Shown here: positions 1-5,292 of the stretch, in pieces
Position numbering within the stretch: the stretch's first letter is position 1
Layout of the letters: each line of letters begins with the position of its first letter
Assembly (NCBI GenBank): GCA_007118525.1
Contig: SKRK01000310.1
Coordinates: 1 to 5,316, forward strand
Direction: 5' to 3'
Source of the DNA: Balneolaceae bacterium
GTDB taxonomy: Bacteria > Bacteroidota > Rhodothermia > Balneolales > Balneolaceae
DNA length: 5,316 nt
Made by a program: the position numbers and the translations under genes
Notes under the pieces: generated by a model
Told to the model about the DNA's origin: nothing
The model's database searches: none
What the model saw: only the letters and a program-made list of their open reading frames with translations

Positions 1-656
1 AGCTGATTTTCTGATGTAGCGCGCGGTTCAAAAAACCGGTCAGGTCGTGCCTGGTAATAGCCGATCATGGTAAGAGATGTTTGAGGATTGAGCTGCCCGC
101 GGATCACCAGGTTACTGGTGCTTTTAATGAGGTTGTTCTCCACGGTTTCGTCATCTCCGAGCCCCCACTCTTCATGCTCAAACATCACGCCGGTTGAAAA
201 ACGTCCGCTCAGGTTCGGCCTGTCGAGAAAGGTGTAGCGGATACCGGCCCCGCCAAGCACCCGGTTGCGAAGCCCAAGGTTATTGTTGTACTGATACTGA
301 GTAAACAGTTCGGGCGAGAACTTCTCTTTTCTCAAAAAGGTAGAACGAAGATGGATATATCCGTTGCTGATGAGTGAATTGCCGTCCACATTCACCAGGT
401 CGAGCTGGGTGATTAACAGGTACTGGTGCAGGTCGGAGAAGTAGGCGGCATTGGCTTGCCCGCCGGTTTTGATGACCCGGTCGTTGTATTTGTTGAGGGA
501 GAAATCGAACCCGAGTTCTCCCACCCATCCGGTTGTGTCTGAATCAGACCGGACACGTTCCACGTTCAGTACCTGCGCCTGTGTGATTTCGGTGAATAGC
601 AGAAGGGTCAAAAGTGTGACGGTAAAAAGAGATACAGATGGAAATTGGTAGTTCAT
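1..656 (-). CDS. DUF481-family outer-membrane protein, N-terminal part (gene runs off the left edge)
   Basis: The minus-strand frame opens at ATG 656-654 and stays open for 218 codons to the window edge, so the C-terminus is missing. Residues 1-27 look like a Sec signal peptide: a hydrophobic stretch at about 9-21, then a likely cleavage at ITQA|QV. The mature part starts with a 'DSDTTGW' motif (38-44) followed by alternating polar/hydrophobic segments rich in Tyr, Phe and Asn (for example QYQYNNNLGLRNRVLGGAGIRYTF at about 120-143, quoted as a region, not a motif). This is typical of the Bacteroidota DUF481 family, outer-membrane beta-barrels related to 'salt-induced outer membrane protein'; their substrate is not established. 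The start has no Shine-Dalgarno but fits the signal peptide exactly. It lies 99 bp downstream of the esterase gene on the same strand, so read-through from it is possible. Another beta-barrel family is the main alternative. Confidence 0.8.
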   Translation of the reverse strand, partial: MNYQFPSVSLFTVTLLTLLLFTEITQAQVLNVERVRSDSDTTGWVGELGFDFSLNKYNDRVIKTGGQANAAYFSDLHQYLLITQLDLVNVDGNSLISNGYIHLRSTFLRKEKFSPELFTQYQYNNNLGLRNRVLGGAGIRYTFLDRPNLSGRFSTGVMFEHEEWGLGDDETVENNLIKSTSNLVIRGQLNPQTSLTMIGYYQARPDRFFEPRATSENQ

Positions 657-676
657 TGAGTATTAAGACGATATTT

Positions 677-740
677 AAAAAAAATGCATGTGTAACAGGC
701 CACGAAGGCACGAGGACACAAAGGTGCACGAAGTTTTTTT
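677..740. repeat. Degenerate CACGAAGG-type tandem repeat flanked by A8 and T7 runs
   Basis: Between the esterase stop and the DUF481 start, positions 701-733 read as four degenerate units: CACGAAGG, CACGAGGA, CACAAAGGTG, CACGAAG (period 8, 8, 10). They are bracketed by A8 (677-684) and T7 (734-740), so the block has an inverted A/T border. Similar 'cacgaaggcacgaagacacaaag' strings recur, to my recollection, in intergenic regions of many environmental bacterial genomes, which suggests a dispersed element rather than a gene-specific signal. On the minus strand the T8 run at 684-677 could aid termination of esterase transcripts, but the only stem before it is very weak, so I do not call a terminator. 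Confidence 0.55.
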
Positions 741-755
741 AGAGTTTACTATTCC

Positions 756-2057
756 CTACAAGGGCGACAGCACACCGGTATTCCGGATGAAAATGAATGC
801 ATCATAGCGTTCGGGAAGTATGGTTTGTACGTAGTTGCCGCGTTCATTTCGCGGATTATAGGTTACGCCGATAGCTCTATGGGGTATCCAACGATCCAGG
901 GCCCCGGTAAGTTCACGCTCGTCAAATAAGAGGTAAAACGTCTCATAGCCGGTGGCTTCAAGCATGGCCTCCCAGCTGTCCGGCATGGCTTCAGGTACCT
1001 CCATGCTTTCCATGTTGCCCTCCCAGTTAAATGCCGCCAAAACCCGGCCGGTATACGTGCCAAACCCGATAGCAAACACATTCTCCCGGCCAAGGGCTTC
1101 ACGGCTCAGCTGCCCGATATTATGTGCTCCCTGCCGGCCCATTTCTGTAGCCCTTGCATCGCCAATATGGGTGTTGTGAGCCCAGACTATACCTCTGCTG
1201 TTATCACCGTAGTACTCCAGGAGTCGTTCGGCCGTGAGATAAAAGTGGGAAGCTCTCTCATTCCACGAGGTGGCATCGCGCTGGAGATTTCCTCTGTAGT
1301 GCCGCTCTGCATTGATGGCTACCTTGGCTCCGTGTTCAGCCCTGAAAAATCCCCAGCGATCCGCATCCGGATGCTCCTCAAGGGTTCTTACCATTTCAAG
1401 AACCTCCTGCATGTCAGAGGCGCAATCCTGACCTGACTGCTGAATCATGCGTACATAGTCGCCGGGTTCAGAAAAGCGCGTCATACAGGAGTAAGCATTG
1501 GAGGCTGATCTCCCAAGGTCAGGATCAATACCCGAAATCCACTCCAGAACATCATCCATTACGGTAAAATTGTCGTACACATCGATACCGTAAAAGCCAA
1601 CGCGCTCCTCAGCTGCAAGGCCTTCGTTATGTTCATACATCCACTGTACCAGCTCTTTGACCTCTTCATTTTTCCACATCCAGAGCGGCCATCGGGTTAT
1701 GGATTCCATGGCCTCATCAATTGTAGCAGGCCCGCCCGGTTTGTGCTTTACAAATTTGTTGATTCGTGACGTGGACGACCAGTCGGCCTCAACGGCAATG
1801 AAATTAAACCCGTGCTCTTCAATCAAATTCATGCTCAGAGCGGCTCTTTTTGTATAGAATTCAGAAGTACCATGTGAAGCTTCGCCCATCAATACCAGCC
1901 GCTCCTCCCCAATGTGATTTGTGAGGGTTGTAAGTTCATCCATGTTTTCGAAAGGGGTGGCGTAACGCTGCAAAAGTTCAGGCAGATCCTGTGCGGAGCA
2001 GACGGATACGATGAAAAGAAGAGGAATGAAAAACAGATATCGGACGCGATTCATCAT
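756..2057 (-). CDS. Exported erythromycin esterase family protein (EreA/EreB-like)
   Basis: This 433-residue protein belongs to the erythromycin esterase family (PF05139). Characterised members hydrolyse the macrolactone of erythromycin with a metal-independent mechanism centred on a conserved His. Visible signatures are GEASHGTSEFY (58-68; His62 aligns with the catalytic His and Glu59 with its partner), FIAVEADW (86-93), the GFYGIDVYD segment (154-162) and WAHNTHIGDAR (292-302; His294 and His297). Length is close to the family norm. Residues 1-22 form a Sec signal peptide with probable cleavage at CSA|Q; the lipobox is not proper because Val precedes Cys20. Export is unlike the cytosolic resistance enzymes EreA/EreB, and many environmental homologues have unknown substrates, so macrolide resistance should not be assumed. 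ATG at 2057 is used; the next codon is also ATG (2054), and either gives the same signal peptide. No Shine-Dalgarno is visible. It lies upstream of the DUF481 gene on the same strand. Confidence 0.9.
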   Translation of the reverse strand: MMNRVRYLFFIPLLFIVSVCSAQDLPELLQRYATPFENMDELTTLTNHIGEERLVLMGEASHGTSEFYTKRAALSMNLIEEHGFNFIAVEADWSSTSRINKFVKHKPGGPATIDEAMESITRWPLWMWKNEEVKELVQWMYEHNEGLAAEERVGFYGIDVYDNFTVMDDVLEWISGIDPDLGRSASNAYSCMTRFSEPGDYVRMIQQSGQDCASDMQEVLEMVRTLEEHPDADRWGFFRAEHGAKVAINAERHYRGNLQRDATSWNERASHFYLTAERLLEYYGDNSRGIVWAHNTHIGDARATEMGRQGAHNIGQLSREALGRENVFAIGFGTYTGRVLAAFNWEGNMESMEVPEAMPDSWEAMLEATGYETFYLLFDERELTGALDRWIPHRAIGVTYNPRNERGNYVQTILPERYDAFIFIRNTGVLSPL

Positions 2058-2124
2058 GGTGAACAGTTTATTTAAAGTTTCTTTCTACTGAAAATAACAA
2101 AAAGATAGGAACAAACTGCCCAAC

Positions 2125-2236
2125 CTGACAGCGTGGCTTTTATCAGCAACCTTGAAGCGTCCGCAGATCCTTCAAGCGTTGGTGAAGAGGATATATGCCT
2201 TGAGATGTTGGGGCTTACTGCTTTCGACGCTGTCAG
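2125..2236. repeat. 112-bp segment bounded by a perfect 10-bp inverted repeat and containing a strong hairpin
   Basis: CTGACAGCGT at 2125-2134 is exactly the reverse complement of ACGCTGTCAG at 2227-2236. Inside lies a hairpin: CAAC-CTTGAAG (2147-2157) pairs with CTTCAAG-c-GTTG (2170-2181), giving 11 base pairs with one bulged base and a 12-nt loop. The arms CTTGAAGCGT and CTTCAAGCGT are also near-identical direct repeats. Terminal inverted repeats around a structured core suggest either a small MITE/REP-like element or a structured RNA. No flanking target-site duplication is obvious. Confidence 0.4.
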
Positions 2237-2239
2237 AAG

Positions 2240-2256
2240 CACGGAAAAGCGCCGTG
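2240..2256 (-). repeat. Small hairpin (CACGG/CCGTG) downstream of vapC
   Basis: CACGG at 2240-2244 pairs with CCGTG at 2252-2256 around a 7-nt loop. It lies 26-42 nt beyond the vapC stop. On the minus strand there is no T-run after the stem, so it lacks the hallmark of an intrinsic terminator. It may still protect or pause the vapBC transcript. Confidence 0.3.
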
Positions 2257-2281
2257 AATGCTCATATGTCAGGTCGTAAAT

Positions 2282-2707
2282 TTACTGCCTGAACGGATTG
2301 ACAATCGTCAGACTATCTATTTGTTGTCCATGCTGAAAATCTTCCGAATAGAGTATGTCGGCTGAAATCTCGGATGCAGCAGCCAGGATGAGAGAATCGT
2401 AAAAGGAGTACTGATAGCGGTCTGAAATTTCCAGGGCGGATGTGTACAGTTCACTACTTGGGTAAACCCGCCATAGAGGAGTCAATACAGAATTTAAATA
2501 CAGTCTGCTGTCCTCTGTTTTTAAAGGGGTTTCAAATTTGGTTGAAGCGACATTGAGAAACTCCTGAACCACCTGGTAGCTGATAAAGCAGTTGTGGTAT
2601 TTTAATCCTTCATGGATAATTTTCTTTGCAGTTTGTTGTTTCTCTGCAGCGCGGGCGTCGAAGGAGCAAACAAATATATTTGTATCAATAAACGCTCTAT
2701 CGTTCAT
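2282..2707 (-). CDS. vapC: VapC-family PIN-domain toxin (ribonuclease)
   Basis: This 141-residue single-domain PIN protein is predicted to be the Mg2+-dependent endoribonuclease toxin of a type II toxin-antitoxin pair. PIN acidic residues are visible in order: Asp8 in 'FIDTN', Glu49 in 'QEFLN', Asp104 in 'FYDSLI' and Asp123 in 'YSEDF'. The full length matches VapC (about 130-145 residues), so it looks intact and active. VapC toxins of known target cut tRNA or 23S rRNA; the target here cannot be read from sequence. The start at 2707 overlaps the antitoxin gene by 11 nt, the usual arrangement for translational coupling, and a weak purine-rich AGAAGAG lies just upstream inside vapB. Expression should depend on the vapB promoter. 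Confidence 0.9.
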   Translation of the reverse strand: MNDRAFIDTNIFVCSFDARAAEKQQTAKKIIHEGLKYHNCFISYQVVQEFLNVASTKFETPLKTEDSRLYLNSVLTPLWRVYPSSELYTSALEISDRYQYSFYDSLILAAASEISADILYSEDFQHGQQIDSLTIVNPFRQ

Positions 2708-2915
2708 TCATCTCTTCTCTGGTAAATGTTTTACCGGGTCGGGCATAGCACAGCTTTTCCATGAGGTGATCAAACTCATCAGGTTTTTCATCTTTAGTGG
2801 CGTATTGCTCGAGCCATTCGCGAAATCGCTTGTTCAGAGACGTATTCTCTTTCCTGGCTCTTTCACGGGCCTTTTTGATTAACGATTCATTTGCTGTAAA
2901 GGTGATGTTTTTCAT
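2697..2915 (-). CDS. vapB: VapB-type ribbon-helix-helix antitoxin
   Basis: This 72-residue protein precedes and overlaps the PIN toxin by 11 nt, the position of a cognate antitoxin. Residues 2-8 (KNITFTA) fit the DNA-binding beta strand of a ribbon-helix-helix fold, followed by helix A (about 9-22, rich in Arg/Lys) and helix B (about 25-38, ending 'FREWLEQYA'). The charged tail (40-72) is the likely toxin-neutralising part. RHH antitoxins bind DNA as dimers and repress their own operon together with the toxin. ATG at 2915 places the strand right at the N-terminus, as expected. An inverted repeat lies only 2 nt upstream of the start and is a candidate operator. The RHH assignment rests on pattern, so a related small antitoxin class is possible. 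Confidence 0.82.
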   Translation of the reverse strand: MKNITFTANESLIKKARERARKENTSLNKRFREWLEQYATKDEKPDEFDHLMEKLCYARPGKTFTREEMNER

Positions 2916-2917
2916 GG

Positions 2918-2934
2918 TGCACGAGTTTCGTGTA
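2918..2934 (-). promoter_or_regulatory. Candidate vapB operator: inverted repeat at the vapBC start
   Basis: CACGA (2920-2924) and TCGTG (2928-2932) form a perfect 5-bp inverted repeat with a 3-nt spacer; the pairing extends to 2918/2934 with one mismatch. It sits immediately upstream of the vapB ATG and overlaps the candidate -7 element, where an autoregulatory VapB-VapC complex would be expected to bind. Short palindromes occur by chance, so this is a positional inference. Confidence 0.4.
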
Positions 2935-2963
2935 AAATACAGAGATTATAAGAACGTGGCAAT
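2932..2963 (-). promoter_or_regulatory. Possible vapBC promoter, Bacteroidota type
   Basis: On the minus strand, ATTG (2963-2960) is followed after 20 nt by TATTTTAC (2939-2932), a partial match to the Bacteroidota TTTG-N19-TAnnTTTG promoter. This would start transcription near 2925, inside the inverted repeat. A TATAAT string at 2950-2945 is an alternative -10 but has no good -35 at the right distance. Confidence 0.3.
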
Positions 2964-3067
2964 CCGGGTTATTATTCCACGCTGTTCCCGATGCCAAGCC
3001 CCTTCGACGCGTTCGCTCTACTCGCAACCGGTGAGAGATCTAAATTACACGTCCGCTGGTACACTGA

Positions 3068-3113
3068 ACATCCCTCCCACGCCAAGGCGTGGACTCCCCT
3101 CGAGGGGAGATGT
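3068..3113. repeat. 46-bp palindromic element made of two adjacent hairpins
   Basis: The element is bounded by ACATC (3068-3072) and GATGT (3109-3113), which are reverse complements. Inside are two hairpins in tandem: CCACGCC-AA-GGCGTGG (3077-3092, 7-bp arms) and the perfect 16-bp palindrome CTCCCCTCGAGGGGAG (3094-3109). The two-hairpin, GC-rich design resembles REP/BIME-like intergenic elements. No T-run follows on either strand, so it is not a classical intrinsic terminator. Confidence 0.55.
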
Positions 3114-3180
3114 ATAGAGTCACCTAAAAAATAGTATTGCCCGTCACCCACATAGTACTTACTCGTTCCTGTCATCCACA

Positions 3181-3217
3181 ATCCCGACCGGAGCGTTAGC
3201 GGAGTGGAGGGATCTCC
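3181..3217. repeat. REP-like short intergenic repeat downstream of the dihydrolase-like gene
   Basis: ATCCC (3181-3185) and GGGAT (3209-3213) are inverted ends around GGAGCG/GCGGAG near-repeats. The string, read on minus as GGAGATCCCTCCACTCCGCT and on to GGTCGGGAT, has the form of the dispersed 'GGAGATCCCTC...CGGGATGAC' intergenic repeats common in Bacteroidota/Balneolota genomes (recollection, not a search). It begins 17 bp after the stop codon of the gene at 3234-4130. Confidence 0.5.
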
Positions 3218-3233
3218 ATATACCGGGGAGTAA

Positions 3234-4130
3234 TCACCAAAGCATCATTTTCATGCAAAAAACGCTGCCGCCGCTCTTGATAAATTCGTAGGTGCTGAAC
3301 TCGTGAACGGAGAAGCCGGCGTCGCGCAACTTCTGGTTTACGTCGGTGCAGCCCTGCTGGATAAAGACATTCCTGCCGTCGGGACAGGTAGCATTTACCG
3401 CAAACATTTTTTCCGCTTCGTATTTTGTTGCTTCAATTACATTTTCAAAAAGCTTATGGATCATTTTCAGTCCCTCTTCCGTAAATGCGTCGGGGTAGAT
3501 CAGTGCATGTTTCTCATTCAGAACACAGAGGCAGGTGTCGAGGTGATAAAATTTATCATCTACCAGCTCGAGGGCAATGACCGGCGTGTCAAGCAGTTCG
3601 GACACCTGTTCGTGGGCTTTCAGCGAGGACCTGAATCCGTACCCTCCCCAGAGCAGCTGTCTCTTAAAATGCCATAAGGCATCCCCCATGCCTTCAAAAT
3701 CGTTAACAATCGCCGGATCGAGATGCAGTACTTCGTAATCCTGGGTTCTGTACCACTTTTCAATGGCTTCTACTTCCCTCTTGCGCTCATCGGTGTGCAT
3801 GATGCTCATGACCACTTTTTTGGTGTCATCGGTATCAACAAAGGGCAGGCTTTGGTTTGCACAAAAAACCATATCGGGTAGTCCTTTTTCGCCCTTTATG
3901 ATCTGAACATCAAAACCCAGTTCCTCATAACCGTCAACAAGATGCTCCCATTCGTTAAGCGCCTGCATTTTATCAACACCGCCGATGTGTCCCTTCATGT
4001 GTGGATTTATCACATATTCCACATCAAAATAGGTTGGTTTAACCATTAGCACGCGGGAAGGTGCAGGCATTTTAGGCAGGTCAGACAAATTAAAATCGAT
4101 CTGGGAAACAGAGGTATAAATTTTTTTCAT
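3234..4130 (-). CDS. Stand-alone arginine dihydrolase-like / amidinotransferase-fold enzyme (ArgZ/AgrE N-domain type)
   Basis: This 298-residue cytosolic protein has the guanidine-modifying (pentein) fold shared by arginine deiminase, DDAH and amidinotransferases. Seen in order: 'MVKPTYFDVEYVINPHM' (29-45, Asn42), 'LPDMVFCANQSL' (84-95; Asp86, Asn92), 'FEGMGDALW' (145-153; Glu146, Asp150), 'WGGYGFRSSL' (161-170), 'FYHLDTCLC' (194-202; catalytic His196) and 'SGGSVFC' (286-292; nucleophile Cys292). All expected catalytic residues are present. These blocks match my memory of the N-terminal domain of cyanobacterial ArgZ/AgrE, which turns arginine into ornithine, CO2 and ammonia, better than DDAH, whose substrate loop reads FVED. 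Unlike ArgZ/AgrE it has no C-terminal ornithine-cyclodeaminase-like domain. It may act in arginine catabolism or nitrogen recycling. ATG at 4130 is the first in-frame start before the conserved blocks; no Shine-Dalgarno is seen. Deiminase or DDAH activity remains possible. Confidence 0.82.
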   Translation of the reverse strand: MKKIYTSVSQIDFNLSDLPKMPAPSRVLMVKPTYFDVEYVINPHMKGHIGGVDKMQALNEWEHLVDGYEELGFDVQIIKGEKGLPDMVFCANQSLPFVDTDDTKKVVMSIMHTDERKREVEAIEKWYRTQDYEVLHLDPAIVNDFEGMGDALWHFKRQLLWGGYGFRSSLKAHEQVSELLDTPVIALELVDDKFYHLDTCLCVLNEKHALIYPDAFTEEGLKMIHKLFENVIEATKYEAEKMFAVNATCPDGRNVFIQQGCTDVNQKLRDAGFSVHEFSTYEFIKSGGSVFCMKMMLW

Positions 4131-4277
4131 GGGAGATTTGTTTTTAGTTCTGCGAGGTTGTCAGCCCCGACAGATTGTAACACTCTTTAGCTCGGAATGT
4201 AAGGGTAAAAAATTTGTGATTATCCACCAAATTATTTCAGGTATCAAATTTTAATGATGGGTATGGTTAAATGAGTC

Positions 4278-4308
4278 CAAATATATATGAGGACCGTTAA
4301 CTAACATT
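4278..4308 (-). promoter_or_regulatory. Possible promoter of the dihydrolase-like gene
   Basis: On the minus strand TATATTTG (4285-4278) matches the Bacteroidota -7 consensus TAnnTTTG exactly. The -33 position, 19 nt upstream, reads AATG (4308-4305), a poor match to TTTG, and lies inside the palindrome. The 5' leader would be about 140 nt. Confidence 0.25.
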
Positions 4309-4315
4309 AGTTAAC
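4296..4315. promoter_or_regulatory. Perfect 20-bp palindrome, candidate operator
   Basis: GTTAACTAA (4296-4304) and TTAGTTAAC (4307-4315) are perfect reverse complements with a 2-nt spacer (CA). Size and symmetry fit the site of a dimeric regulator such as a TetR-family repressor; no such regulator is encoded in the window. It is 56 bp upstream of the DUF58 start and overlaps the possible -33 region of the divergent gene, so it could control either or both. No T-run follows, so a terminator is unlikely. Confidence 0.5.
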
Positions 4316-4371
4316 AGATTTCTTTCACGCTGAAACTTGCCCCTTGAAATAGAAACAATTACGTTCTCACT

Positions 4372-5292
4372 ATGATATTAGATCCAAACATACTTACACA
4401 GCTGGCACCGCTCGAAATGAAAGCCAGGAATATTGTTGAGGGTTTCATCTCAGGTCTGCACCGCAGTCCATATCACGGTTTTAGTGTGGAGTTTGCCGAA
4501 CACAAGCCCTATAACCAGGGAGATGATTTTAAACATATCGACTGGAAGGTGTATGGAAAGACAGAGCGTTTTTATGTAAAGCAGTATGAGGCCGAAACCA
4601 ACCTTCGCGCGCATGTGGTGCTCGACATCAGCAGTTCGATGTATTTTAAACATTTCGCCGATTGGAGCAAGCTGAGGTACGCCATTCACCTGGCGGCTTC
4701 GCTGATGTACATGCTTTATCGGCAGCGTGATGCTTCAGGGCTTGTGCTGTTTGACGAGAAAGTGAGAGAGGAGTTTCCGGCTAAATCATCTTACAGCCAT
4801 TTGAGGCTTCTTTTTAGCCGTCTTGAAGAGCAACTTTCAGAAGAACAGGAAAAAGCCGGCCTACAGCGCTCTTCAGCATCGGCCGAAGCGCTGCATCAAC
4901 TGGCTGAAAATCTGAAGAAAAGAAGTCTGGTAATCATACTCACCGATCTGTTTGAAAACGTGAATAATCACGAAGCACTGATCTCTGCACTCCGGCATTT
5001 GCGTCACCAGAAGCATGAAGTACTGCTTTTTAATGTTTTGGAACATCAGAGTGAGAGAGAACTCGATTTTCCCGACGGTAAATTTCTTTTTGAGGATATG
5101 GAGACGGGCTCTGAGATGGAGGTGATTCCGGCGCAGGTAAAGGAAGACTATAAGAAAAAGGTAAATGAGTATACCAGGCGCTTTAAACTTGCCTGCAATG
5201 AAGCGCGTGTAGATTTTGAAGAGATCGATACACAGAGCCCGTTCGACCTGGCTCTGCTGGCCTACCTGAATAAGAGAAAAAAACTGGGTTAG
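4372..5292 (+). CDS. DUF58 domain-containing protein (MoxR-associated, VWA-like)
   Basis: This 306-residue soluble protein is the short DUF58 form without N-terminal membrane helices. The DUF58 core runs from about residue 35: 'GFSVEFAEHKPYNQGDD' (36-52), 'IDWKVYGKTERFYVKQYEAE' (56-75), then 'VVLDISSSM' (82-90) with a MIDAS-like DxSxS metal site (Asp85, Ser87, Ser89) and a second acidic strand end 'IILTDLF' (188-194, Asp192). Positions 100-125 and 200-225 continue the VWA-like alpha/beta fold. Members usually sit beside a MoxR AAA+ ATPase and VWA/Bat membrane proteins, and are thought to act in chaperone-like or envelope-stress functions; the exact role is unknown. Here the upstream neighbour is divergent and unrelated, so any MoxR partner would have to lie beyond the right edge or elsewhere. 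ATG at 4372 is followed directly by the usual N-terminal 'LDPNILTQLAPLEMKAR'. No Shine-Dalgarno is visible. Confidence 0.92.
   Translation: MILDPNILTQLAPLEMKARNIVEGFISGLHRSPYHGFSVEFAEHKPYNQGDDFKHIDWKVYGKTERFYVKQYEAETNLRAHVVLDISSSMYFKHFADWSKLRYAIHLAASLMYMLYRQRDASGLVLFDEKVREEFPAKSSYSHLRLLFSRLEEQLSEEQEKAGLQRSSASAEALHQLAENLKKRSLVIILTDLFENVNNHEALISALRHLRHQKHEVLLFNVLEHQSERELDFPDGKFLFEDMETGSEMEVIPAQVKEDYKKKVNEYTRRFKLACNEARVDFEEIDTQSPFDLALLAYLNKRKKLG

Larger units (their letters stand above)
2058..2281. other. Intergenic region between vapC and the esterase gene, rich in inverted repeats
   Basis: No convincing gene is seen here. The region is the 3' flank of vapC and the 5' flank of the esterase gene, both on minus. 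It contains a 10-bp perfect inverted repeat pair, a strong internal hairpin and a further small hairpin, listed separately. The AT-rich part at 2058-2110 probably holds the esterase leader; I could not find a good match to the Bacteroidota -33/-7 consensus (TTTG and TAnnTTTG), only weak TAnnTTT-like strings. Confidence 0.5.
2916..3233. other. Intergenic, repeat-rich region with no gene
   Basis: These 318 bp separate the vapB start from the stop of the arginine dihydrolase-like gene. Apart from the vapB promoter area, it appears to be a mosaic of short palindromic intergenic elements, at 3068-3113 and 3181-3217, with unassigned sequence at 2985-3060 that looks similar in style. A 69-codon minus-strand frame (2972-3181) crosses the elements and has no recognisable domain, so I do not call it a gene. 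Confidence 0.6.
4131..4371. other. Divergent intergenic region between the dihydrolase-like and DUF58 genes
   Basis: These 241 bp must hold both divergent promoters. The region is AT-rich, contains AATTTG/CAAATT inverted motifs (4211-4216, 4228-4233, 4245-4250, the last two 17 bp apart) and the perfect palindrome at 4296-4315. No small gene is convincing. I found no good promoter match for the DUF58 gene. Confidence 0.5.

Noticed and set aside
716..733. GGTGCACGA shared with the vapB upstream region (2916-2924)
   Set aside because: A 9-bp identity between two sites in 5 kb, one inside a tandem repeat, is not enough to claim a shared regulator.
1122..1436. 104-codon plus-strand frame
   Set aside because: It is antisense to the erythromycin esterase-family gene, which covers the whole stretch with recognisable motifs.
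2109..2279. Open plus-strand frame of about 56 codons between vapC and the esterase gene
   Set aside because: It has no ATG near its beginning and coincides with the hairpin-rich segment. The open frame is short enough to occur by chance, although its composition looks fairly gene-like.
3094..3109. Intrinsic terminator at the 16-bp palindrome
   Set aside because: There is a strong stem but no T-run on either strand, and it sits more than 120 bp past the nearest stop codon.
2972..3181. 69-codon minus-strand reading frame in the intergenic region
   Set aside because: It crosses the palindromic repeat elements, has no domain or start signal, and its composition reflects the repeats.
3303..3677. 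124-codon plus-strand frame
   Set aside because: It lies wholly antisense within the arginine dihydrolase-like gene, whose conserved catalytic motifs show that the minus strand is coding.
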